A stretch of 9,815 nucleotides of DNA, taken from contig DAOWCB010000030.1 in NCBI GenBank assembly GCA_030633795.1, positions 1 through 9,815 on the forward strand, written 5' to 3'. The notes under the pieces were generated by a model. The model was not told the origin of the DNA. It searched no databases and was given only the letters and a program-made list of their open reading frames with translations. The position numbers and the translations under genes are program-made. The DNA is from Candidatus Aminicenantota bacterium. GTDB lineage: Bacteria; Acidobacteriota; Aminicenantia; Aminicenantales; Aminicenantaceae. Shown here piece by piece: positions 1 through 5,770 of the stretch (position 1 is its first letter; the number at the start of each line of letters is the position of its first letter).

Positions 1-176
1 GAAAACACAGTTTCCTGGGCGTGGTAGTACCCCACCTTTACACCCTCCATGTAGATCCCCATCCAGTATTCCGAAAGTGATTTTTCTTCCTGCGGCTTTT
101 CATATATAACATAGGAAAATCCTAGGACCAGGCTCAAAATCAGACATGACCCCAATTTAAAGGTTTTTTTCAACAT
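1..176 (-). CDS. Exported protein, N-terminal fragment (possible transglutaminase-like protein)
   Basis: The ATG at 176 opens a frame that runs off the left edge, giving about 58 residues. GGAG lies about 8 nt upstream of the ATG. The protein begins MLKKTFKLGS and continues with a hydrophobic run (LILSLVLGFSYVIY), a typical signal peptide or membrane anchor. A charged linker rich in E and K follows, then EYWMGIYMEGVKVGYYH. That last stretch reminds me of the segment that opens the exported part of some proteobacterial transglutaminase-like proteins, but the catalytic region would lie outside the window, so the family is only a guess. It is the last gene seen downstream of the receiver gene. 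It is 130 nt away, with a -10-like box and a palindrome in between, so it could be cotranscribed or have its own promoter. The reading frame is well supported and the function is not. Confidence 0.65.
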   Translation of the reverse strand, partial: MLKKTFKLGSCLILSLVLGFSYVIYEKPQEEKSLSEYWMGIYMEGVKVGYYHAQETVF

Positions 177-216
177 TCCTCAAACTCCTTATCCATTTTT
201 CGTCTTTTTTTCATTT

Positions 217-246
217 AACCTGGATAATTCATAAATTATCCAGGTT
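217..246. repeat. Perfect 30-nt palindrome (13-bp arms, 4-nt loop)
   Basis: The arm AACCTGGATAATT (217-229) is separated by CATA from its exact reverse complement (234-246). Neither side carries a run of T that would make it a standard intrinsic terminator. The arm sequence recurs, in reverse complement and extended to AACCTGGATAATTCA, at 3732-3746. The two sites therefore belong to one repeat family, either a palindromic intergenic repeat or the terminal repeat of a mobile element. It lies between the receiver gene and the exported-protein gene and would form a strong stem-loop in the leader of the latter. Confidence 0.85.
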
Positions 247-253
247 TCCCTGA

Positions 254-259
254 ATTATA
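254..259 (-). promoter_or_regulatory. Possible -10 box upstream of the exported-protein gene
   Basis: On the minus strand this reads TATAAT, a perfect -10 hexamer. The hexamer 17 nt upstream (TCTCAT) is a poor -35, so the promoter is uncertain. A transcript from here would start near 247, and its first bases would form the 217-246 stem-loop before reaching the start codon at 176. Confidence 0.25.
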
Positions 260-306
260 CTACAAAACAACATGGGATGAGATTATCACAGGGAAAAAAG
301 ATGTGT

Positions 307-693
307 TTACAAAATGGCTTTTCTCTGTGTGTTTTCAGAAGAGAGGAGATAGGCTATGGATTTATTCAAGGCATCCAAATCAAGAGGTTTGACGAAAATG
401 TAGCCGATATCAAGACGGGACAGCGTCTCGGAATCTAAGAGGTCTGGGCAGGCAGAAATCAGAATGACTTCCCCCTTATAGCCTGTTTTCCGGAACTTGG
501 TGATCATTCCCAGTCCATTCAGATTAGGCAACTTCAAATCAGCGATGATAAGGTCAATATCTGTGCTTTCGAAACGTCGCAGCGCTTCTTCTGCATTTTT
601 GGCTAGATAAACGAGATAATTGGAACTAAGGATCAAAAAAAAGGTTTTTCTAATCGATTCATCGTCATCAACGATCACAATTTTCTTTTTCAT
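307..693 (-). CDS. Single-domain (receiver-only) response regulator
   Basis: A 128-residue CheY-like receiver domain with no output domain. Visible features are the acidic pocket (VDDDES, residues 8-13), the phospho-acceptor D52 in IIADLKLP, the conserved hydroxyl S80 (LISA) and K102 in FVKPLD. All residues needed for phosphorylation are present. I chose the ATG at 693 because AGGAG lies about 10 nt upstream. The frame stays open upstream to a GTG at 732, but that extension lacks a ribosome-binding site and would start at the predicted transcription start. The gene lies 165 nt downstream of the NtrC-family gene and has a sigma-54-like promoter at 741-756. It probably takes phosphate from the neighbouring kinase, as a phosphate sink, phosphorelay intermediate or protein-binding switch. 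That role is inferred from context. The family call is firm. Confidence 0.93.
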   Translation of the reverse strand: MKKKIVIVDDDESIRKTFFLILSSNYLVYLAKNAEEALRRFESTDIDLIIADLKLPNLNGLGMITKFRKTGYKGEVILISACPDLLDSETLSRLDIGYIFVKPLDLDALNKSIAYLLSSENTQRKAIL

Positions 694-740
694 CTTTAGT
701 CTCTCCTGTCCATGCTCACAAAAAAGAAACACTAAGAATA

Positions 741-756
741 TGCAGTTTTTATGCCA
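741..756 (-). promoter_or_regulatory. Candidate sigma-54 (-24/-12) promoter of the receiver gene
   Basis: Read on the minus strand the site is TGGCATAAAAACTGCA, against the sigma-54 consensus TGGCAC-N5-TTGCA. It keeps the invariant GG and GC exactly ten bases apart (GG at 755-754, GC at 743-742) and departs at one base in each half. Transcription would begin near 730, leaving a leader of about 37 nt before the ATG at 693. The gene immediately upstream encodes a sigma-54 activator, which makes a chance match less likely. No other intergenic region in the window shows a comparable site. Confidence 0.6.
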
Positions 757-791
757 CCTTCGGGACCGAACATTTTCCAGGGGAAAAACAT

Positions 792-818
792 GAGAATCGG
801 CTTCGATCGGGAGAATCG
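792..818. promoter_or_regulatory. Direct repeats upstream of the sigma-54-like promoter, possible activator site
   Basis: GAGAATCG occurs at 792-799 and again at 811-818, 19 nt apart or about two helical turns. A CGATCG palindrome lies between them. Relative to the predicted start near 730 they sit at about -62 to -88, a reasonable place for an upstream activating site of an NtrC-family protein. They are short and could be fortuitous, and binding by the adjacent regulator is inference. Confidence 0.3.
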
Positions 819-858
819 AGACAAAAAAAGTTTACATGAGGTAAAGGGCATTTACAGC

Positions 859-2193
859 CTAAAGTTCCAGGCCAAACTCCTTGATTTTTTTGTCTAGGGT
901 GGGACGGCTTATCTGCAGAATTTTGCTGGCCTGTGTTTTGTTTCCGCCTGTTGTATGCAGGACATGCTGGATGTAATCCTTTTCCACTTCTTTCATCGCA
1001 ACGAGTTCTCTTGGGACGGCTTTTTCCTTTCCGCCTTCGATCGGCAGATTGTGCTCCTGGATAACGTCGCCTTTAGCCAGAATGACGGCCCGTGTCAACG
1101 CATTCTCCAGCTCCCTGACATTTCCCGGCCAAGGAAGGTTTTTCAGCAATTTCATCACCTTAGGAGGAACTTTCCCGACATTTTTACGGAGTTGCCGATT
1201 GATCTTCTCGAGCAAATATACTACAAGTTCGGGAATATCCTCATTTCTCTCCAGGAGTGCAGGCAAGGCTATCTCGACAACTTTCAGGCGGTAATACAGA
1301 TCTTCGCGAAATTTTCCCTTCTCCACGCGAAGCTCTAAATCTTTATTCGTGGCGGCAATGATTCTGGCCTCGGTCTTCAAAACCCTTTCTCCACCAACTT
1401 TCATGAAATCGCGGCTCTCGATGACACGCAGAAGCTTGGATTGTAAATTCACGGAAATATCACCGATCTCATCGAGAAAAAGAGTGCCCTTTCCGGTTAT
1501 CTCGAATTTGCCCTTTGTTTCGGACACGGCATCCGTAAAGGCTCCTTTGACGTGTCCAAAAAGTTCGCTTTCGAGCAATGTGTCCGAGATGGCAGAGCAG
1601 TTGATAACTATGAACGGTTCATGACTGTAAGGGCTGTTATAGTGTATTGCCTTGGCCACAAGTTCCTTTCCCGTACCGCTCTCCCCACGAATTAAGATGT
1701 TCGTCCGGGTATCCGCCACAGAGCCTATCAGCTTGAAGACCTCCCTCATCTTGGGAGAGTGCCCGATGATGTTGTCGATAGTGTACTCTTTCTGTTTTTC
1801 CTCGATAAGATAGGTCAACTTGTCTTCAAGGTTTTGCATCTGGAAAGCCTTCTCAACCGTTAAATCCAGCTCCACAAAATCCAACGGCTTGACCAGGTAC
1901 TCATAGGCGCCGGATTTGATGGCTTCTACCGTTGTTTTCATATCATCGTAAGCAGTCATGATCACAACACAGGCGTTTTTATTCCTTATCTTTATCTTGC
2001 GCAGGGCCTCAAGCCCATCTATGTCCGGGAGACGGATATCCAAAATGACCAAATCCGGCAAATACTCCGCGTATTTGGCAACGCCTTGTTCTCCCTCCTC
2101 CGCCAAAACCACTTCGAAATTATGTCTCGAAAGATGGGAAGAAAGTGTCTTCCTGATCAACGGATCATCATCGATGATTAGTATGGATTTCAT
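859..2193 (-). CDS. NtrC-family sigma-54-dependent response regulator
   Basis: This 444-residue protein has the full three-domain layout. The receiver (1-120) has D8-D10, phospho-acceptor D52 (VILDIRLP), T80 and K102. The AAA+ sigma-54 interaction domain (about 142-370) has Walker A GESGTGKE (170-177), the sigma-54 contact loop (217-222), Walker B GTLFLDE (236-242), sensor I around N283, arginine-finger candidates R296 and R302, and sensor II WPGNVRELEN with R360. A Fis-type helix-turn-helix occupies about 418-444. The contact loop reads GAFTDA instead of GAFTGA. The ATG at 2193 overlaps the kinase stop as ATGA, and AAGAGG lies just upstream, so translation is probably coupled. Phosphorylation by the kinase should allow oligomerisation and ATP-driven opening of sigma-54 promoters. 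A likely target is the receiver gene just downstream. The signal sensed is unknown. Confidence 0.97.
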   Translation of the reverse strand: MKSILIIDDDPLIRKTLSSHLSRHNFEVVLAEEGEQGVAKYAEYLPDLVILDIRLPDIDGLEALRKIKIRNKNACVVIMTAYDDMKTTVEAIKSGAYEYLVKPLDFVELDLTVEKAFQMQNLEDKLTYLIEEKQKEYTIDNIIGHSPKMREVFKLIGSVADTRTNILIRGESGTGKELVAKAIHYNSPYSHEPFIVINCSAISDTLLESELFGHVKGAFTDAVSETKGKFEITGKGTLFLDEIGDISVNLQSKLLRVIESRDFMKVGGERVLKTEARIIAATNKDLELRVEKGKFREDLYYRLKVVEIALPALLERNEDIPELVVYLLEKINRQLRKNVGKVPPKVMKLLKNLPWPGNVRELENALTRAVILAKGDVIQEHNLPIEGGKEKAVPRELVAMKEVEKDYIQHVLHTTGGNKTQASKILQISRPTLDKKIKEFGLEL

Positions 2194-3644
2194 TTTTCCT
2201 CTTCACAGGGAATAAGGAGATCAAAACAAGCGCCTGATCCCTCATTTTCTACGGTATGAATGGATCCTTTATGCTGCACTATTATCTTCCTGGCATTGGC
2301 CAGACCCAATCCTATTCCCGTGGATTTTGTTGTATAAAAAGGCTCAAAAATATTCTCTTTGTCCTTTTTCGGAATCCCAGGACCGTTATCGGATATCAGT
2401 ATCCTTACCTTTTGTCCTCTCCGTCCTTTCAAAAGGGAAAGGGCAATAGTAATTTTGCCCCCTTTATCCACGGCTTCGCAAGCATTGTGGAGAATATTGA
2501 GAAGAACCTGCCTTATTTTGTCCCCGTCGACCAAAACCTGAGGCAATCTTTCTTGGACCTCTATGGTTAGTTCGACATCTTTCAATTTTAGGGTATTCCT
2601 GATCATTTTGATGGATTCATCGACAATCTGCTCCACAGAAAAATAGTTCAGATGAAGCTCTGAAACACGGGTAAAATTCAACAATTCTTTGATGAAATTT
2701 TCGATATGGCCGATACCTTCCTGGGAGATATCCAAATGTTCTTTATCGATATCATCCAGGCCTTCACTCTCCATCACCTTCTGGATGTTGAGTTTGACAG
2801 AGGTGAGAGGATTCCTGATCTCATGAGCGATGCTCGCAGAGATCCTTCCGATAGAAGCCAGTTTCTCAGCCTGAATGAGCCTTCTGTTGGCCACCTCCAT
2901 CCTTTTTTTTGTCAATTGAAGCTGCTGACTCATCTTGTTGAAACTCTGAGCCAGCTCTCCGATTTCATCCTGTGAATCAATATCGATCTCCTGGGAAAAA
3001 TCACCTTTGGAAATTTTCACCGTTCCATCCACAAGCTTATCCAGAGGTTTGGTGATCCTACGGGCCATTAGGGCTGCACCTCCCACCCCGATCAGCAATC
3101 CGGAACATCCGATAAGGATCAGTATCAACCGCGTTTTAAGCTCCTCGGCTCGCATTTCCTCCAAAGACAGACCGATCTTGGTCGATCCAAACTTCGTGGG
3201 AGATCCCTCCACATAGATCGGCACCTCTATCTCCATGATCCTCAGATATCGTCCTAATTTCTCTTCGACTGCGATATTTTTTATCTCCAAAAAATAATCG
3301 CCTTTTTTCGCCTCCGGATCCAGTTTGCTATCCGCATAGATGCTGTAATAGTTTTTGATGAATTCGTTCGCTGCGAAGGGTTTGAGGTTCTGATCATAAA
3401 AGATGACATAAATCAAATTTTTGTCGATTCTTTTTTCTAGATCCTCCTTAACACCCTCGGAATCACCGATTATAAATAGATATTGATTGAACTGGGCGAT
3501 ATATTCTGCGGTTAGAATGCCCCGATCTTTCTGCGCCTCAAAAATCGCCCGGACCTCCCTATGCTCGACCAAAAACAGAACGAGGACAACAAGCCCACCC
3601 AGTAGCGCTGTGACATATATCATGAATCTTGTTCTGAGTGGCAT
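2190..3644 (-). CDS. Membrane sensor histidine kinase (HAMP, HisKA, HATPase_c)
   Basis: A 484-residue sensor kinase. It has one membrane helix (about 7-27), an extracytoplasmic region of about 140 residues that could be a single CACHE-like fold, and a second helix (about 172-193). A HAMP linker follows (about 194-245, with RRITKPLDKL and DEIGELAQSF). The dimerisation/phosphotransfer helix holds the phospho-acceptor H274 in SIAHEIRNPL. The ATPase domain has the N box around N383-N387, the G1 box DNGPGI (419-424), the F box EPFYTTK (434-440) and the G2 box GIGLGL (443-448). All catalytic motifs are intact. It should autophosphorylate and act on the NtrC-family protein encoded by the overlapping next gene, and possibly on the receiver protein. 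The ATG at 3644 has AGAAGG about 11 nt upstream. The stimulus cannot be read from the sequence, because the sensor region has no motif I recognise. Confidence 0.96.
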   Translation of the reverse strand: MPLRTRFMIYVTALLGGLVVLVLFLVEHREVRAIFEAQKDRGILTAEYIAQFNQYLFIIGDSEGVKEDLEKRIDKNLIYVIFYDQNLKPFAANEFIKNYYSIYADSKLDPEAKKGDYFLEIKNIAVEEKLGRYLRIMEIEVPIYVEGSPTKFGSTKIGLSLEEMRAEELKTRLILILIGCSGLLIGVGGAALMARRITKPLDKLVDGTVKISKGDFSQEIDIDSQDEIGELAQSFNKMSQQLQLTKKRMEVANRRLIQAEKLASIGRISASIAHEIRNPLTSVKLNIQKVMESEGLDDIDKEHLDISQEGIGHIENFIKELLNFTRVSELHLNYFSVEQIVDESIKMIRNTLKLKDVELTIEVQERLPQVLVDGDKIRQVLLNILHNACEAVDKGGKITIALSLLKGRRGQKVRILISDNGPGIPKKDKENIFEPFYTTKSTGIGLGLANARKIIVQHKGSIHTVENEGSGACFDLLIPCEEEK

Positions 3645-3668
3645 ATGTAAATTAACCTTCTTTTCTAG

Positions 3669-3743
3669 CCTGGTTTATTCATAATAACTGCTTCGCCACC
3701 ACCTTATTGTTGGGGCGGAGTCGATCGCCCTGAATTATCCAGG
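3669..3743. repeat. Imperfect inverted-repeat element upstream of the kinase
   Basis: CCTGGTTTATTCA (3669-3681) is matched at 11 of 13 positions by the reverse complement of TGAATTATCCAGG (3731-3743). Inside these arms CTTCGCC (3690-3696) can pair with GGCGGAG (3714-3720), counting one G-T pair. The whole 75 nt can therefore fold as nested stems. The right-hand arm plus flank (AACCTGGATAATTCA on the minus strand) is also found at the 217-246 palindrome. It resembles a small non-autonomous element or intergenic palindromic repeat. It ends about 25 nt before the kinase start codon and could also act as a leader structure. Confidence 0.6.
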
Positions 3744-4022
3744 TTATCGTTTGAGCCAAATCTTTTGGGTATCTAAATAATACATCCCTAAATAAGGAAC
3801 CGCAACCCCCCAGACACGGGATTGCATGGCCACCCTGTTCTGCTGCGAGTACATCGGGATGGCTGGGACATCTACGTCATAAAACTGTTCGTTTTTTACA
3901 TCCTCATCAAAACTCTGCAGAGCAGGAAGGAATAGAAAAAAAATAAGAAAACAAGCGATCAGGAACAGATAGAATTTCCCTATCGGTTTTTTTTGTGATA
4001 AAAATACAGGCATCCACAGCAA
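3744..4022 (-). CDS. Small membrane-anchored protein of unknown function (start uncertain, possibly frameshifted or truncated)
   Basis: This frame of up to 92 residues has a short basic N-terminus (SQKKPIGK), one hydrophobic helix (about residues 17-33, FYLFLIACFLIFFLFLP), and a plausible polar outer part of about 55 residues rich in Tyr, Gln and Val. I do not recognise a family. The start is doubtful. The frame can begin only at TTG 4022 or ATG 4013, and neither has a good ribosome-binding site. A clear AAAGGAG stands before ATGs at 4044 and 4039, which lie in the other two frames. A run of eight A (T at 3987-3994 on the plus strand) lies where a one-base slip would join either ATG to this frame. 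The stop codon TAA lies at the boundary of the repeat at 3669-3746, so the original C-terminus may have been cut short. It could be a decayed remnant. Confidence 0.45.
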   Translation of the reverse strand: MLWMPVFLSQKKPIGKFYLFLIACFLIFFLFLPALQSFDEDVKNEQFYDVDVPAIPMYSQQNRVAMQSRVWGVAVPYLGMYYLDTQKIWLKR

Positions 4023-4038
4023 TCAATAGCAAATTGCA

Positions 4039-4053
4039 TACCATTTTACTCCT
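4039..4053 (-). promoter_or_regulatory. Strong ribosome-binding site with two ATGs in the wrong frames
   Basis: On the minus strand AAAGGAG is followed by ATG at 4044 (4 nt after GGAG) and ATG at 4039 (9 nt after GGAG). The first opens a 45-codon frame and the second a 19-codon frame. Neither product resembles a protein I know. Both run into the A8 tract that precedes the hydrophobic segment of the small-protein frame. The site is the strongest translation signal in this region and suggests that the small gene originally started here. Confidence 0.45.
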
Positions 4054-4067
4054 TTTGTAATTTATTT

Positions 4068-4096
4068 ATTATAAATAAGTTAACGAATAGCTGTTC
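4068..4096 (-). promoter_or_regulatory. Possible sigma-70 promoter for the small membrane protein
   Basis: The minus strand carries a perfect -10 hexamer, TATAAT (4073-4068). About 18 nt upstream is TGAACA, which matches four of six -35 bases. It lies about 25 nt before the ribosome-binding site at 4049-4055, so the geometry fits a promoter serving a gene starting near 4044. Confidence 0.35.
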
Positions 4097-4115
4097 AGGT
4101 CCAGAGGGACGTTCT

Positions 4116-4132
4116 TGTAAAGATATTTTACA
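4116..4132. promoter_or_regulatory. 17-bp dyad TGTAAA-N5-TTTACA, operator-like or weak terminator stem
   Basis: TGTAAA (4116-4121) and TTTACA (4127-4132) form a perfect dyad around GATAT. With one bulge the pairing extends to about nine base pairs. The site begins 17 nt beyond the stop of the dipeptidase gene and about 20 nt upstream of the -35-like box of the small gene. No T tract follows on the minus strand, so it looks more like a binding site than an intrinsic terminator. Confidence 0.3.
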
Positions 4133-4149
4133 GAAACGATCTTCTTGGA

Positions 4150-5394
4150 TTACTGGTTTTCGGAATTCTCGACCTCACGAAAAACGCGCATCAGGTTTCC
4201 ACCCCAGATCTTCTGGATATCTTCATCGGAATAACCTCGGCGGACAAGCTCTTCGGTGATATTGGGCATATCGCTGACATCATCGCATCCGTCAACACCT
4301 CCCCCTCCGTCAAAATCTGTCCCCATCCCGACGTAATCCACACCTATCAGATCCACCACATGATCGATATGGTCGATAATGTCCTTTATCGCGGCTCTTT
4401 CTTCCGGGAACTTTTCCCTGATCGCCATGTACTCCTCACGCCATTTTTTTCGTGTTTCTGCATCACTGATGTCACTCCTTGAGCCGTATTTTTCCTCAAG
4501 TTGGGCCGTGGCTGCATCTCTCTCGGGATTGGGTTCTGGAGTTTTGACAAAGCTCGAGACAAAACAAATCTGGATCACGCCTCCGTTTTCTGCCAAGGCT
4601 TTGAGCATCTCATCTGTGAGGTTCCGCGGATGGTCGCAGATAGCCCGGACACTGGAATGGGAGGCAATGACAGGAGCTTTGGTTGTCTGAAGAATATCAA
4701 AAAAAGATTTATCCGAAGCATGAGAGACATCCACCATGATGCCCAAACGGTTGCATTCTGAAACAACCTCCTTGCCAAAATCTGTCAAGCCGTTGTCCTC
4801 TGGATTTCGTCTTTCAAAGGATGAATCGCAAATATCATTGTCACCGCCGTGACAAAGGGTGATATACCGAACTCCTCTATCATAAAAATATTTGACCAGC
4901 TCAAGATCTTTTCCGATCGGATAGCCATTTTCCATGCCGATGAAAGCGGCCCTCTTCCCCAACTTCTCCAGCCGGTAGGCATCATCTGGAGTTGTGGCGA
5001 TTTCCACAAGGTCGGGATGGTCCTTTTCCATCTGATAAAGGGCCTCGAGCAAACGGTCTGCTCTCTCCTTGGCACGAACATACCCTTCAGGTGTTCGTTC
5101 TCCCTGCCCCACGAATACAGCGAAAAATTCCGCATCCAATCCACCCTCTTTCATCCGGGGAAGGTCGATGCAACCGCTGGATCTTTCTTCAGGATTATGC
5201 CACTCGCCAATAATCCATCCCTCTCGAAGCAAACGGGAAGGCGTGTCGGCGTGGGTATCGACAGTCAGCACTCGCTCATGGATATCCTTCGCTCTAATGA
5301 GAAGATCCGCCTCATCCGTTTGTGAGGTGCAAGAGATCAAGAGCAAACCTATGGCTAAAAAAAACAATCCTGAGGTGAAATATCTTTGTTTCAT
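4150..5394 (-). CDS. Lipoprotein membrane dipeptidase, peptidase family M19
   Basis: A 414-residue zinc-dependent dipeptidase of the renal-dipeptidase (M19) family, which hydrolyses dipeptides. The N-terminus is a lipoprotein signal peptide ending in LLISC, with lipidated C22, so the enzyme should be anchored facing the periplasm or cell surface. The family metal ligands are visible: H48 and D50 (VDTHADTP), the bridging E155 (IGMENGYP), H225 (VDVSHASD), H246 (IASHSSVR) and the catalytic-site D360 (GMGTDFDGG). Order and spacing match the family, for example 21 residues between the last two histidines. Length is normal for the family. The ATG at 5394 follows AAGGAG closely. It seems to be a single-gene unit with a promoter-like sequence upstream. 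A role in scavenging or recycling peptides at the envelope is inferred, and the physiological substrate is not evident. D-amino-acid or thioether-containing dipeptides are also handled by relatives. Confidence 0.95.
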   Translation of the reverse strand: MKQRYFTSGLFFLAIGLLLISCTSQTDEADLLIRAKDIHERVLTVDTHADTPSRLLREGWIIGEWHNPEERSSGCIDLPRMKEGGLDAEFFAVFVGQGERTPEGYVRAKERADRLLEALYQMEKDHPDLVEIATTPDDAYRLEKLGKRAAFIGMENGYPIGKDLELVKYFYDRGVRYITLCHGGDNDICDSSFERRNPEDNGLTDFGKEVVSECNRLGIMVDVSHASDKSFFDILQTTKAPVIASHSSVRAICDHPRNLTDEMLKALAENGGVIQICFVSSFVKTPEPNPERDAATAQLEEKYGSRSDISDAETRKKWREEYMAIREKFPEERAAIKDIIDHIDHVVDLIGVDYVGMGTDFDGGGGVDGCDDVSDMPNITEELVRRGYSDEDIQKIWGGNLMRVFREVENSENQ

Positions 5395-5434
5395 GTGTTT
5401 ATCTCCTTAATGATTGAATGTCCATTGACCGCTT

Positions 5435-5463
5435 ACTTTATAAAAAAAAAATATATATTTCAA
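5435..5463 (-). promoter_or_regulatory. Possible sigma-70 promoter of the M19 dipeptidase
   Basis: On the minus strand TTGAAA (5463-5458) and TAAAGT (5440-5435) are separated by 17 nt of almost pure A/T, matching five and four of six consensus bases. The predicted start falls about 35 nt before the ATG. The A/T-richness makes chance matches easy. Confidence 0.35.
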
Positions 5464-5488
5464 ATTTAAACTTCTTTTTATTTTCCTC

Positions 5489-5770
5489 ATTTGATAGAGC
5501 CTTGGAGGAACTTTGAGCGACATTGAAGATTTAGCTATTAGGATCTGCTCTTCGAGGGAAACAATAGGGGATCATTCCCATATTGTCGGCGATGTTGTAT
5601 TGAGCACGACTTTTTTAAAGGATTAGAGAGCCGAGCAATAATGGGAACAGTGGCTAAGTGATAGAGATTGTAAGTTAAGGTGCGCAGTTCAGAGCCGCCG
5701 AGAAGAGCAGTGAGGAATGGCGTGAAAAATCTTTACGGAAGCAAAAAGTTTCTCCAAGGCTCTCTCAATC
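5489..5770. repeat. Degenerate long inverted-repeat element filling the gene-free region
   Basis: This 370-nt gap between genes has no convincing ORF or RNA gene. It does hold an inverted pair: AGAGCCTTGGAGGAACTTT (5496-5514) matches the reverse complement of 5745-5763 at 18 of 19 positions, and 22 of 26 when extended outwards. Further inside, three more blocks recur in inverted, collinear order: AAGATTT (5526-5532 against 5727-5733, at the same 11-nt spacing), CTGCTCTTC (5545-5553 against 5702-5710) and TTCCCAT(T)ATTG (5575-5585 against 5636-5647). The centre lies near 5610. The right arm overlaps the last codons and stop of the permease gene. It looks like a decayed palindromic or MITE-like element, or the result of an inverted duplication. 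Confidence 0.55.

Noticed and set aside
217..246. Intrinsic transcription terminator
   Set aside because: The stem is strong but not GC-rich, and no T run follows it on either strand. The related copy at 3732-3746 fits a repeat family better.
3677..3693. GG-N10-GC on the minus strand just upstream of the kinase, a second possible sigma-54 promoter
   Set aside because: The invariant dinucleotides are spaced correctly, but the flanks (AGGTG and AAGCA) fit the consensus poorly, and the site lies inside the inner stem of the repeat element.
4849..5325. Plus-strand ORF of 158 codons
   Set aside because: It lies wholly inside the M19 dipeptidase gene, antisense to it, with no family resemblance. 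The minus-strand frame has all catalytic motifs.
5395..5764. tRNA, small RNA gene or CRISPR array in the gene-free region
   Set aside because: No cloverleaf, no regularly spaced repeats and no strong promoter-terminator pair could be made out. The only structure is the degenerate inverted repeat.
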